This document shows positions 33,701-46,361 of a DNA stretch of 64,000 bases, in pieces. Origin of the DNA: Paramarasmius palmivorus (taxonomy: Eukaryota; Basidiomycota; Agaricomycetes; Agaricales; Marasmiaceae); the NCBI GenBank assembly GCA_037176845.1, contig JAYKXP010000024.1:310001-374000 (forward strand), read 5' to 3'. How positions within the stretch are numbered: the first letter of the stretch is position 1; each line of letters begins with the position of its first letter. The notes beneath the pieces are model-generated. The model had not been told where the DNA came from. It did no database searches and was given only the letters and a program-made list of their open reading frames with translations. The position numbers and the translations under genes were made by a program.

Positions 33701-33998
33701 TCACTTCCAGAGTTGAATGGCAATTATGGTGCGCCTGCGTATGCCCAACAGGCCGAACTAGACAAATTCCTTGCGTCTCTACCAGCAATGAATGACGCTA
33801 TGTCATTATGGACCTCGACGCCATTCGGATTGGAGTAAGTACTCAATTAGTTCTGCTCCACGAGCGCACTAACGTACGACTACCAGAATGCAAGACTGGG
33901 CGCCCTACCTATCGAGTTTTAACCAGGCTAACCAGGCTTCACAATCCTATCTACCACCTGAAACAGATCCGCCGCTTTCTCAGCAGTTTTGGCAGTAA
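30739..33998 (+). CDS. Zn2Cys6 fungal transcription factor with fungal-specific domain
   Basis: The start lies in context CCACCATGG. The zinc cluster reads CDTCKKRKIRCDSG and then CTNCVNAGIECTH after splicing across two micro-exons (10 nt at 30917-30926, 6 nt at 30975-30980). A short coiled coil follows (GLEIRLEKMEQLLKK). The fungal-specific transcription factor domain shows ELVGLYFKHVNTFWPLLHRP, LVCGIGARWSSD, WTMLGFALRMAQDVGAH, FFVLLASERTMGSFLGR and the aligned downstream helices. The C-terminal part is Ser/Gly/Ala-rich and low in structure. The final intron (about 33836-33887) joins TPFGLE to MQDWAPYLSSF, with the stop at 33998. The domain set is that of regulators of carbon or secondary metabolism. 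The next gene is a P450 on the same strand, but co-regulation is only a guess. Confidence 0.9.
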
Positions 33999-34240
33999 AG
34001 AAATTGGCTACATCTATTTCCCTGTTTGTTTCTCACCTTCCGTACAGGGACGAGACATTGTATATGTATTGAATGATAATGGTGCTTGAGTATAAAAATC
34101 CGTGTTTCGGGGCTCAGGCTTCGCCGTTCGGTGGGAGCTACTACAGCGCCCGGGCTAAGCATCAAGAGGTTTGGGTCCAATGATTCCGGCCATTATGCGA
34201 CATTTATATAATCTCCAACACGAGCATTGAACTGTGCATA

Positions 34241-36215
34241 ATGTCGCCCACCTTCTTTCCCCTCACGCCAAACATCATTACTCTGCTCTCATGCGTGCTG
34301 TTCATGATCATGGTCTACGCAACCATCCTCATATTCTATCGTATAACCATGCACCCACTGGCAATGTTCCATGGTCCTAAGCTGGCAAAGATCACAGACT
34401 TCTATCAGGCATATTTTGACGTCGTTTTGGGAGGACAAATGCTCAACCACCTTCGGGAACTTCACGAACGATATGGTAAGGCCCCAGTTGCTCGCGATTC
34501 AGGATGTGGTACTCATCAAATGGCCTAGGTCCCGTGGTTAGGATAGGCCCAAATACAGTATGCAAGGACTACTAACTGCCAATATCCTGACATCCTCATT
34601 GTTTTTAGCTCCACTTTGCCAACGCAGACGCGTATAATGCCATTTATGCGAATAATTCGTTCACGAAATATGACTGGTTCTACCGATATACATTCAATCA
34701 CTGTTATGAGAGTTCGGTGGCAATGACCCATATCCCGTCATACAAAGCACGGAAGGCATCCCTTAGTCCACTGTTTTCCAGGAGTGCCATAGTCAAACTG
34801 GAAGACGTCGTACAACAAAAGGTACGAGCGCCGTCGGTAGTGTAACCGTATATTCATGATGATGCTTTAGATCGACAAACTCATAAAAGGACTAGAGCGT
34901 CATGCGAACGGCCCAGGGACCATCGACATTATGTTCTGCTTTCTTTCCACATCATTCGACATCATCATTGAATATTGCTTCGCTACTTGCTTGAACACAC
35001 TCGACCACCCCGATTTCTATCACCCCATGCTGCTATCATTACAAAAAACCTTACCCGGTCTGTGGGTGCAAAAGTACTTCCCATTTGTCACGCACCTCCC
35101 GGAGCACTTTCCCTCTCTCGTTCGACGTTTCGCACCGGATCTAATGGCCTTTGACGAATGCAAGCAAATGCTAGTCGAGAAGATAGATCGCTATGTGGAA
35201 AATCCCGAGTTACTAATAGCTGCAGATCGTAGCACTATCTTTCATCAGCTCATCGTTCCCGACAAACATGAGTGCCCTTCGAAAGAATCTCTGCTACACG
35301 AAGGGTTGATACTTATGGGCGCCGGGAGCGACACTGTTGCTAATGCGTGTGCGATAGGCACAATGCACATCCTGCATAAAAACGGGATTCGGATGAAATT
35401 GGTCCAAGAGCTTCGTGAAGCTTGGCCCGACGTTACTCTCCCTATGCGGTACGCAGAACTAGAAAAGTTGTCGTATCTTGTAAGTGATCGTCTACAGGAG
35501 TCTTCCATTTCACACCACTGAGTAGGCATGAATCAGAGTGCATGCATCAAGGAGAGTCTTCGACTCTCTCACGGCATAGTTACACCTCTTCCGCGAGTCG
35601 TGGGTGCGTCTGGGGCTAACATTTGTGGTCACACAATCACACCGAAGGTGCGTGGTACACCATGGTCTCTCAGGCTCGGAAGGTTACTGAGAGACATTCT
35701 TTGGCCAGACTGTCGTCGCAACGAGTAGCTGCTTCGTGCATAAAGACCCCGGCGTGTTCGAAAATCCGGATGAATTTATTCCGGAAAGGTGGCTTCAGCC
35801 TGATTCCAAAGAGCTGGAAAGGTATCTCGTCGCGTTCTCAAAAGGTCCACGAATGTGGTGAGCGCAACTAGCCATGTGATTCTGCGTACTTAAAACTTAT
35901 CCTGTTGATATCTAGCATTGGGATCAAGTGAGTCGGATTGCCCAAGCCCAAGACGTTATCCTAAAGGTTTTCCAGCCTTGCTTGGTGTGAGCTGTACCTG
36001 ATTCTCGGGAATCTATTCCGGAAGGTGAACTTGACCATGACTGAAGAAAGGTTCGTTTTCATTCATGGTCAGAATTGCCCTTTGAAGTTTTTTCTCAACG
36101 TCATCACTACAGCGCGGCAGCTGCCCATGGACTGGAAGACTTTCAGGACGCATTTGTTCCTCATTGGCACGACAAGACATGTTTCCAAGCGAGAGTTACA
36201 AGTGTCTCGTCGTGA
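34241..36215 (+). CDS. cytochrome P450 monooxygenase (microsomal)
   Basis: An N-terminal anchor (ITLLSCVLFMIMVYATILIFY) is followed by the P450 fold over about eight exons, one of only 30 nt (VVRIGPNT). The I-helix motif is LMGAGSDTVANA, the K-helix ESLR is in ACIKESLRLSHG, the PERF-like region is FIPERW, and the heme loop is FSKGPRMC-IGINLAWCEL, with the heme cysteine at a splice junction. The last intron (about 36050-36111) leads to EDFQDAFVPHWHDKTCF and stop 36215. All hallmark residues are present, so the enzyme looks intact. It resembles fungal P450s related to benzoate/trichodiene-type oxygenases, but the substrate cannot be told. It follows the Zn2Cys6 gene by 240 bp. Confidence 0.88.
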
Positions 36216-36532
36216 TCACTACAGATTTGAGGGTGGGAATTGATAAGATTCTGATTAGATAGATTCCACCAAACAAGTGTCAAATTACGTCTCTCACTCA
36301 ATCACAACCTGAGATTCATGTCTACCATGATACAGCTAAGTGCTCTTTTTATGCTTCTCTTTCTCGTTTTGCAAACTCCCTTCTGAGATGCCAGATATTC
36401 GTCACTTCGCGCAACAAGTGACGCAAAGCGCTACGTCGACGATAAGTGATGCTACGATCCGCTCCTCACGCCCTACACGACTGTCGTTATAAATGACAAG
36501 CAGCTCTACGTTGCCGGTCAATTCCAGAGAAA
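36216..36532. other. intergenic region P450 / phosphomannose isomerase
   Basis: A 317-bp spacer forms the promoter of the isomerase gene. I recognise no motif and no gene. Confidence 0.5.
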
Positions 36533-37897
36533 ATGTTAACACCCGCATTCATTCGCCCCTCTTGTCCTGTGCAACCATATCCATATGGAAAGAAAGGTTC
36601 CAAGTCGCTCGCCGCCCAGTTTGCTGTAGCTACGCCAGAAAATGAATTCCATATCGACGAAAACCAGCCTTATGGAGAGGTATGGCCTTCCAAACTATCA
36701 TGATCTTTATGTCTCATTCTAACTCAGATATGGATGGGAGACCACCCAAACGGATGTGCCCGGACTATCCCAGACGGAACTCTCCTCGGCGACCTCATCT
36801 CCTCGAACCCAGAGGAATATCTCGGTTCAAATGTATTCCACCGATTTCATAGAGACCGTCACCTTCCTTTCCTCTTCAAAGTCTTGTCTTTCGACAAAGC
36901 ATTGCCACTCCAAGCTCATCCAGATCGCTCGCTAGGTGCGAAGCTCATGGAGCAAGAGAAGAATGAGAAGGGGAAGAATGAAACGTTTGTAGATCCCAAT
37001 CACAAACCAGAGGTTGCCGTGACATTGTCGGACATGTTCGAAGGCTTCGTCGGTTTTCGTCCTATTCAGGAAATACAAGGATTCTTGACGGACGTTCCGG
37101 AGCTTCGAGAGGCTATCAACGACGATGAAGCCGTTGATGCCCTTATCAAAGCACCAGCAGAGGGAAAGCAGGTGCAGGAGCGACTGAAACGGGTCTTTTC
37201 ATTGCTTATGCATCGGGACCAAGCACCGATCGCGAAGGTGGCGGAAAAACTCGTAAAACGCGTTGAACAGGATGGAGATTCCGTACTGGGGGTAATGGGG
37301 GACAAGCAACGGCTAGGTGAAATAGTGATGAAGATCCACAGCACATATCCCGGCGACATCGGTCTCTTTGCGGCAATCTTTTTCATGAACTTTTGTCGGC
37401 TTCCTCGAGGAGAAGGTATTGCAGTTCCCGCAGATTGCATACATGCCTACTTGGAAGGTGACGTTGTAGAAACGATGGCATGGTCCGATTCTATGATAGC
37501 AACGGGCTTTGAGGACGAAAAGGACAGAAATGACCCAAAGACGTTCATTGATATGCTCCTATATCAAACTTTCCCCTCGAAGAAATTGGAGCTACAACGC
37601 CAGACGTGGTCGAAATCTACTCATCAGCACACCCAACTTTACAAGGTTCCGATGGACGAATTTGACCTACTCAACACGCATCTGTTAGCAGGAATGGTAG
37701 AGGTGATAGAAGAGGGGATTGGAGGACCCACTGTCTTTGTGGTTACACATGGTACCGTTCGTCTGAGCGGATTAGACGCTCATAGCCAAACGGAGCAGTT
37801 GACTCGAGGGCAGGTGGTTTATGTCAAGCCTAATATCGGATTCAAATTTACAGCCGTGGACGGGGCGGCAGAAATATGGGGCAGTTTTGTTGAATGA
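36533..37897 (+). CDS. PMI40: mannose-6-phosphate isomerase (type I)
   Basis: Exon 1 begins MLTPAFIRPSCPVQPYPYGK and, after one intron ending CTCAG, continues with IWMGDHPNG. The rest is a single exon. Zinc and active-site motifs are FLFKVLSFDKALPLQAHPDR, DPNHKPEVAV, ADCIHAYLEGDVVE and the C-terminal cupin GGPTVFVVTHGTVRL. The enzyme interconverts fructose-6-phosphate and mannose-6-phosphate in the cytosol, feeding GDP-mannose for protein glycosylation and wall mannan. The length of about 440 residues is normal. The N-terminus departs slightly from the usual NYDWG motif (QPYPYGK), so the exact first exon should be treated as likely rather than certain. Confidence 0.9.
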
Positions 37898-38077
37898 TTT
37901 CATTTCGCGTTGTAATGATTGCAACTAAACGTGTATATTATTTGTAGGCACAGCGAAATACAGTGGGTATAGAGATTTTCATGACTCTACATTTAGTCCA
38001 TTTGCGCTGTATCGCGCGTTGTCCATAGCTACTGTAATTTGGGGGGTATCGTCAAGGGTATCTTGATAGGGTCGGTT

Positions 38078-39349
38078 TTACACAATATACCAGAAAGCCG
38101 TAGTGAGCCAAGTTGCTGCTGCCAGGGTATACCAGGCAATGCCCGTACAGATGGCACCGTTCCCGTCGCCACCACCAGGCGCATTTGGACCATCGGCATT
38201 CCCACTTCCACCAGTCCTTGGTGGTTCCGATCCGATGTACTGTTCACCGAGAGCCGTGAGTTTGCCTCTAGGAGTCATCAACGCATTATCCTGCGGAACG
38301 TAAAACGGAATTAGTCCCACTATGTATGGTACTCTAACGGAGAAATGTAACTTACTGTATTGACGCCCTGCAAATCATACAAAGCACCGAACCACGAATA
38401 ACGCTCAACCCATTCCGTTTCGTCCATAAACGACTGTGTCTTGTTGAGGAACAAGACCACATCATCGTACGAACATTGGTTGTGATCTTGTCCTGGATTG
38501 AAATTCTGGCATGCCCATTCGGTAACCCAGATAGGCCGCTGGAAGGTATTGTGATAGTCGGTAACAAAACGAATGAAATCTGTGGCATTGACATCATAGT
38601 AATCTGTGGGGCTTGATATCAATATCCGAGTTGACCGGCCATATCGAGGATGCTTACGCATGGCGATAAAGTCGACTGTACATCCACCATTGCAGGCCGC
38701 TAGGAAATCACGGATCCAGGTCTTTCCTGACGGGGCGCTTGAAGGGGCTGGACTACCAAGTCGTACATTTCTGGAGGTGCGAAGAGGCTCTAGATAGGTC
38801 TTCCAGAGGTCAGCGCCTTCCTGCGGCGTGAGGTTAGATTGTCCCTTCTCTTGAGGCCTGTGAGATGTTAAATGGGTCAAAACGACATTGGAGTAGCAAA
38901 CACTAACTCGTTGAAACCAAGAATGACAGAGACATTGAGATCGGAGATGGTCTGGTTAATGGTAGCATTGAACTCTTCCACTTGGTTTTTGCCCCACAGC
39001 ATAGGAACGTATTCCAGTTCGGAATCCCTCACGCCGGTTTGGGGCGACCAAGAGTAAAACCTTGAAGAAGACTCAGTATACCAGGTTGAGAAGAGACAGA
39101 AGAGGAAACTCACCATGAAACCTTATCAGTGGCCAGATATTGGTCAAGATTATCACCACCGTTTGGCCATGCCAATCCAGCCTTGGAAGCGCTGGTTACC
39201 GTTCGTGCTCTCTTAGAGAGCTTAATATCATCTCTTGTCGGAATCGCAAAAGCAGGCGCCGCCACGAGTCTCAAGAGATACGCGTAGAAAACAAGTTTGA
39301 AAAGGAACAGACTCGAAGTTGGAGGAGAATGTGTCGTGGGTCGTGTCAT
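38078..39349 (-). CDS. GH128 family secreted glucanase, probably GPI-anchored
   Basis: A hydrophobic N-terminal segment (SLFLFKLVFYAYLLRLVAAP) is followed by GLAWPNGGDNLDQY, FYSWSPQTG, YVPMLWGKNQVEEF and VSVILGFNE, where the Glu is the likely acid/base. Then come GADLWKTYLEPLR, WIRDFLAACNGGCTVDFIAM, PIWVTEWACQNF (likely nucleophile Glu), FMDETEWVERYSWFGAL and GKLTALGEQYI. This order is the Glyco_hydro_cc (GH128) fold of fungal beta-1,3-glucanases such as Asl1 of fission yeast. The C-terminus has a Gly/Asn/Pro-rich spacer and then a hydrophobic tail ending the protein (WYTLAAATWLTTAFWYIV), which fits a GPI signal. It probably acts on the cell wall. Confidence 0.88.
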
Positions 39350-41071
39350 GATGGGTCGTAAAAGTTGAGATAGGCAAAGAGTTTCCAGTAGCCTTTTAAA
39401 GACTTCAGGCTGTTAAATGCCATCATAGAGCCACTACACGAGGAGGTTTTCATGCCAATCAATTGGAGCTGGAGCCTCGGGGAGCAGTGCTTGTGCTTGG
39501 TCGGGAAGAAAAAAAGAGTCTGAAAAGGCAGTTAGGAACAATCATGGCGTGTGACGTCAAGTGACCGTGAATGGGGATAACATTTCCCATGCAACCACTG
39601 CCAGACACGCTTGACACTCGACTACCACCACCAGACGCCTCGCGGGATTGGCACGCAAAAGTCTGAGTCTTATTGGCTCACGGAACTCTGATAAATATGT
39701 CGGGTTTCTAGCGAAAAGATTTTTAAAAGGATTGGCGCCTTGACTGTCAAGGAACAACAAGTCAAGACTCAAAATCCTGGCTCGAGTTTTCTTTAATGCG
39801 GTCTTTCAAGCGGCAAGTAGTGAGGCGGGCTTATACTGGACTGATCGCAGGGAAACCAATACATTCGAGCGGCTCTGGGGTTTAAGCGAGCCAGCCGTCC
39901 GCCCCAGACTTGGGTGTTCGCTTGCTGGGTTTGAGCCCCAAAGATAAAGAGGTGGATAGATGACAAAATGGTAGTCTGGGACGTAAACAGCAAATACTTC
40001 GAAGGGCGACCTTTGGATCTTGCTGCTCTTGGACCTTACAAGTTCCTCTATCATTCAAAAACTGCTGGGCGCTGCATTCATGTATCGCTCGGTGTCTGCT
40101 GATGCTATCTTCCGTCTGGAAACGAGGAATCTAGAGCGTTCTTGCATCTTCTCTGTTGACTCGAACGTCAATTTACTGGTTCCATTCCACCAGTTCTCCA
40201 CGCAAACCCCCAGATTCTGATTGAGAACCTCGGATAACACCACCTATTACCTCTGTAACGAAACCTCTACTCGGCTTCCATACACATCGTGTCTTATGGC
40301 TTTGGTGTCAATGCGGTCTAGTGACTTCGAGCATGCAAGTGGCGAGAAGGGGCTCCTGTTGGTTTATTCTGCGCAGCTTGCAGATGCAAGTTGTCAGATG
40401 ATTTTTGATACAGAATCCTGACCCGAATGTTTTGCATGTGCTTTCTCTATTTCTAGGCGGGGTTGAACTTCCATTTTGGTTTTCAATTGACATCCGCACG
40501 TACTGTGGGTCATCAAGTACGAAACTCGAGAGATTAGCACCTAATACCGAGGCTTTACTACTGCTTCAGAATTTGAGAATAGTTCTTACTATCGAGAATT
40601 TTAGGGGAGCAGCGCGCTACGAGTGGTGATATCGCCACGCATACATGCCCCACAATATCAGATACACTCACTGATGGGCGATTAAACGGTGATTCAGAAA
40701 TGTTTAACTGGCGGCGGGCGGTAGCGATAAGTCTTTTTTTCTTTCTATATACTTTTGGCGTCCTCGCCTTGAAACGTGTTCTCCATATATGCATCTTATC
40801 CTTCGGAATATCGGACTGTCGGACAGGGTCGGTGAGGAGCGGAATCTAATCTTTATCTTATCGTACGATGATAATTTCCACGTGCTCGCTGATCAGTGTT
40901 ACATGACCGGTCACCAAATCATTCAAAAGGACGACCACCATCCCGACTTGCATCTCCATTCCCTGATCCCCATTCACTAGATGCTATATTCCCTCTCCCA
41001 CTAGACTCTCGCCCAGCGCTCAGATTATACAACACTTTTTCTCAATCCTTTCCTTGGCTTGCAGCTCAGTC
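39350..41071. other. 1.7-kb gene-free stretch
   Basis: Several open frames of 60-80 codons on both strands show no domain, signal or exon structure. The sequence is neither highly repetitive nor low-complexity. I see nothing beyond promoter sequence for the flanking divergent genes. Confidence 0.45.
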
Positions 41072-43067
41072 ATGGCCCGATTCACTGGACGAACAGAAGC
41101 GGAGAATACTGGGGTTAACCAAATGCCAGCTAAACGGTCGTTAGCATTCGCTCCTGGAGACCTTTTGTTAGAGATCGCTGGGTATCTTGATTCTAGGACG
41201 GATGTCTTCAACTTCTCCCTAACGGTGCGCTACTTCCCCACATATGGCATTTGAATTGACCGCTAACTTCCATTTCTAGAACAATCGTGTCTTCACCAAC
41301 GTATCTTCCATTCTATATGCTGCAGTCATCCTCTCGTCGGCTGAGCAGTGTACTGCTACTTTGGCTATGCTTAGTCGTCGGCGGGACATTGCCCGCCATG
41401 TACGGGAATTGATCATTCGACCTCGATCAAAGAAGCCGTCCAACCACCAATTCTTCGATACCGTCGTAGCTTCGGCTGCTGTACGGGAGTGTGCGATAGC
41501 TTTCACATTGGACGCCCTGTCCAAATTTACCTGGGATTCTGACGAGCTCCCGTATTGTGATGACATGTGGTTTGCATTGCGGGTTTGGTGAGTCGTAACC
41601 ATGTTCAGCACACCTGCTTCTTTTATGTTGATACCATGTGTAGTTGTCCACGGTTGAACTACATCAGTACAAGCATTGGTTCAGTAATGCCCAAACTCAA
41701 TAGCCACGTGAGCCGACAATCTTCCAAGGTTTATGTGCTCCACCACTTATCAGGATCACCCACCAGCTATTCGACTTCAATGATTTGAGAGGTTTCACAT
41801 TCATGCTAAAGTCGGGATTCTTCGAAAACCATCCCGAGATGTTCTTCGAAGGTCCGTGCGAGATGTCCTTTCCGAATGTCATACGATATGACTGATGCGT
41901 GATGCAGAGGAACAGCCAGTCTCTCGAAGGTTCTGGGAGATGCTCCTAGAGCGGTGTCCAAACCTTGAGGAGTTTGGGATCGACGGTATATCGACATTCC
42001 CCACGGAAGCCCACCAAATTCTAGAAGGGAGATGGCCCAAGCTCCGAAAACTCACTCTAGGTGATGTTGTTGTGGATAGGCCCAATATTGCTCCACGTAG
42101 CCCTTTCGTGGACTTTTTGGAAGCTCATCCGCTGCTAGAAGACTTGAGCCTATCCAGAGCCAATATCAGCCACACGGAATTGTCAAATCTCAATCCGGAT
42201 ATTTTCAAGTTACGGTCATTTTCTGGCACCCTAGAGCAATTACAAGCTCTGTCGCATGTTCACCACGATCTGGAGTCGGTTACGTTTCGGGAGTCTATGC
42301 AGACTCGCGAAGTTACCTCATTGGTCGTCGCTGGGCTGTTGCAACGCCTCACTTCCCTCACCAAGCTCAAGATTTCATTCACCCTCCATTCTATGTACGA
42401 TAGTGGTAATCTCCTCAAATCGCTCATTTCGTCGTGCCCGAATCTTCGCCACCTCGAATTGATATGTGGACACCGACCCTCATTCCAGATAGTAAGTTAC
42501 CTTTAGACTTCGATCTCTATATGCCTCTCATTTCCGGCTACAAAGGATACATTCTCAAAAACGATCCGTGGTTTCACCAAACTGCGTGTTCTTCATCTTA
42601 GTATAGTACGATACCCGGGGGATGAAAATCTAGCTTCGGGTGCAGCACGGATCGCCATGGCCAATCCACGCCTCGAGAAGTTTACATTAACCTTCCTGCC
42701 AATGAAATACCCCATCTCCTTACCCTTCTCGATGTCGCTATTCCCATTTACCCTCCGAACCAAAGCGTCGGGCCACTTCACTCTGACCTGCGACAATCAT
42801 GGTTTGCCGTTGACCCTACGGGCGTTTGAGCGACGACGTTTCGTGTGGCCCATGGGGCTTGGGTACTCTTATCGCACCAGGAGATACGTCAGTGATCTAC
42901 GACCTGCAGGATCACCGAGTCGTAGGAAGAAGGGTTTCAAGGGGCTGATCAGTCTGTTGTCAGAAAACAGCGCTGCCGGGGAGGAGTTGCGCATGATTGT
43001 GTTCTGCGCTTTCCTTGTTTGCTTGGCGGTCTGGGGTTTTCTAGTCAACCGGGGTTTTAGGCGGTAG
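41072..43067 (+). CDS. F-box-like/LRR-like protein with C-terminal membrane segment
   Basis: The start is the ATG at 41072. An F-box-like motif follows at once (FAPGDLLLEIAGYLDSRTDV, FNFSLTNNRVF). Then comes the degenerate leucine-rich array typical of expanded basidiomycete F-box families: RCPNLEEFGIDGI, WPKLRKLTLGDV, HPLLEDLSLSRA, LTSLTKLKISFT, CPNLRHLELICG, FTKLRVLHLSIV. Introns lie near 41225-41280, 41590-41640, 41715-41755, 41860-41906 and 42491-42544. The last 24 residues contain MIVFCAFLVCLAVWGFLVNR, a hydrophobic helix followed by arginines, looking like a tail anchor. F-box proteins usually bring substrates to SCF ubiquitin ligases. Details of the middle exons are less certain than the ends. 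Confidence 0.72.
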
Positions 43068-43713
43068 TTTGTCAGTGTGGATGACAGGGAGGTCGCATGT
43101 CGGATGGCGGGACGTGAAATAAAAAAGGTTACTTGTATTTCTTCATGAATTGCGTTTTCCTGATGTGCCTTTATGTTTATGTACCATGGATTCCCCTGTT
43201 CTTATTTATTAGATTACGCAGTGTTTTAATCGTGTATTATCAGGGCTATAGATAGACAGCATACCTAGTTAACAGGATGATACTGGACGAATATACGAAT
43301 TGTACGACAGCTCCGTGGAAGACCTGGACCTCACGCATAATCGGAATCGGCGGGCAAACGGGATATCATCGTCTATGTATAGGTCATCAAAAAACACAAA
43401 GCAACCAAAGGGTCGTAACTAGCTATGATATAGTACATTTTTTGAGATACAACGCCGTCGACGTCGAATTAGTACCTGTAAAGATGATGATGAGATAACC
43501 CAGTAGATAATCATACTGTATGATGCAAGCAAGCAATGCTAACGAGCGGACTGTCGAAGGAACGAAGTGCGAAGAGCGGTGGAGGCGACGAGGCCTTGTT
43601 TTTGAATCAGGACCTGGGCCAGCCAACCGATCAGCCTCGCATTCCCAAATCCAAATACCGCCAGACGCGAAGAGAAGTAATAGTGCTGCCAAGAAGGAAA
43701 GGTAAGGATGGAC
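43068..43713. other. convergent intergenic region
   Basis: This 646-bp spacer lies between the stops of the F-box-like and PRMT genes. An 89-codon minus-strand frame (43423-43692) starts hydrophobic but has no further support, and I do not call it. Confidence 0.45.
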
Positions 43714-45198
<1,485 letters not shown>

Positions 45199-45490
45199 CT
45201 TTTTGTTCTCCAAGATTTATGAAGAGTATTAAGAGAGAGAAAATATGGGGAAACTTGAGAGATCTAGAGCAGAGCAGAAGAAAGAGAAAAAAAAACGAGT
45301 TGAACTAAAATTTTTGGCAGGCGTTTCTCGACGCGTGATTGATGGGAAGCGAATAGCACAGCCTCCACGTGTCGGCTCTGCTGCTGCGTCGGTCGTCGGT
45401 CTCGGCGCCGGCAGTTTTGGAGTCAACGTCAGAAATGCACAGCAGGGGTCAACAAGCTGCTCTTTCTCTCCAACCACCACCACAACGATA
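45199..45490. other. divergent promoter PRMT1 / BRI3-like
   Basis: The 292-bp region contains a CACGTG palindrome at 45366-45371. No gene of its own is seen. Confidence 0.45.
45366..45371. promoter_or_regulatory. CACGTG box between PRMT1 and BRI3-like genes
   Basis: A palindromic E-box lies in the 292-bp divergent promoter. Confidence 0.3.
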
Positions 45491-46049
45491 ATGGCAGGTT
45501 GCCTCTTTACATTGCTCTTTTCGAATGCTCACAGTCATCATATAGGCCAACAACAATAATGACAACCCCCCTTCTTATGATCTAGCAACGGGCAATGACG
45601 GCGGTGAGTGATCTCAGCGTTAAACCCAAATCATATCCTCATCAGTGCTTTAGCAGACTACAAGGCACCGGGTGATGCGAAGAGACCAAATCTTCCTCCA
45701 AATGTACCTTCAATGCAATCGCCGTCATACCCACAACCTGGTCCATCTCAACAACCCCAGAATATCGTCTATCATTACACAGACCCCCAGACCGGTCATC
45801 CCGTCGTATTCTCACTCCCGCCCAATCATCCCGAGATGATATGCCTACAGTCGGGTCACATTACGGAGACGAAGTTTGGTGTCCTAGGTACGTGAACTCG
45901 CCTAAACTTTAGTGGTGTTTAACCACCTCCTTGTAGGTATCTTGGCCGCTGTTTTCTGGTTCCCGTTAGGTGTAGGGCTCTGTCTTCTTGATCGCCGAGT
46001 TAAGTGTAGTCGCTGCGGGCATGTTCTTAATGACGGGCTGTGTGGATGA
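45491..46049 (+). CDS. small BRI3/LITAF-like membrane protein
   Basis: The C-terminal half is clear: CLQSGHITETKFGVLG, an intron with acceptor CTTGTAG, then ILAAVFWFPLGVGLCLLDRR and VKCSRCGHVLNDG. This is a hydrophobic hairpin followed by a CxxC, as in brain protein I3 and related endosomal/lysosomal proteins. The N-terminal half is Pro/Gln-rich (SMQSPSYPQPGPSQQPQN). A start at 45491 works with a 95-nt intron and gives MAATGNDGDYKAPG and about 120 residues. A competing reading of the upstream exon contains NPPSYDLATGN, with a PPxY motif, but has no start in frame, so the 5' end is uncertain. The role is probably in endosome/vacuole membranes, by homology only. Confidence 0.65.
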
Positions 46050-46361
46050 ATCGTCGAGTCAATCTAGGCAGCCCGGAACCCTGGCCTCCTTATACCTTGG
46101 AGTTGAAGACCATTATAGTTGGATCTTCGTTACATATGGACTTTTGTGATGCATGTAAACCCCATTCATTTTAACCTTGGATAATTGAATACACGTCCTC
46201 GTGCAAGTTTTAGTCTTTTATAAAACGACTAACGACATAGAATTACATCCGAACATACTAGCTGATGGCTTAATCATCCAAGGGCGTGGCGCAAGGAGGA
46301 AATAGCACTCACCTCAACTAATTTTACAAAGTGCAATATATCATACTTTTAGTGTTCTGAA
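46050..46361. other. convergent intergenic region
   Basis: About 310 bp lie between the stops of the BRI3-like gene and FCF1. The stretch is AT-rich with no gene, and probably carries both 3' ends. Confidence 0.5.

Noticed and set aside
39920..39945. tRNA-like B box (GGTTTGAGCCC)
   Set aside because: It lacks the invariant TTC of the T loop and has no A box.
39880..39950. weak inverted similarity suggesting another MITE
   Set aside because: Only short, poorly matched arms and no target duplication could be found.
43423..43692. 89-codon minus-strand frame with a hydrophobic start
   Set aside because: It resembles a signal peptide for only a few residues, with no continuing structure, and lies in a convergent 3' region.
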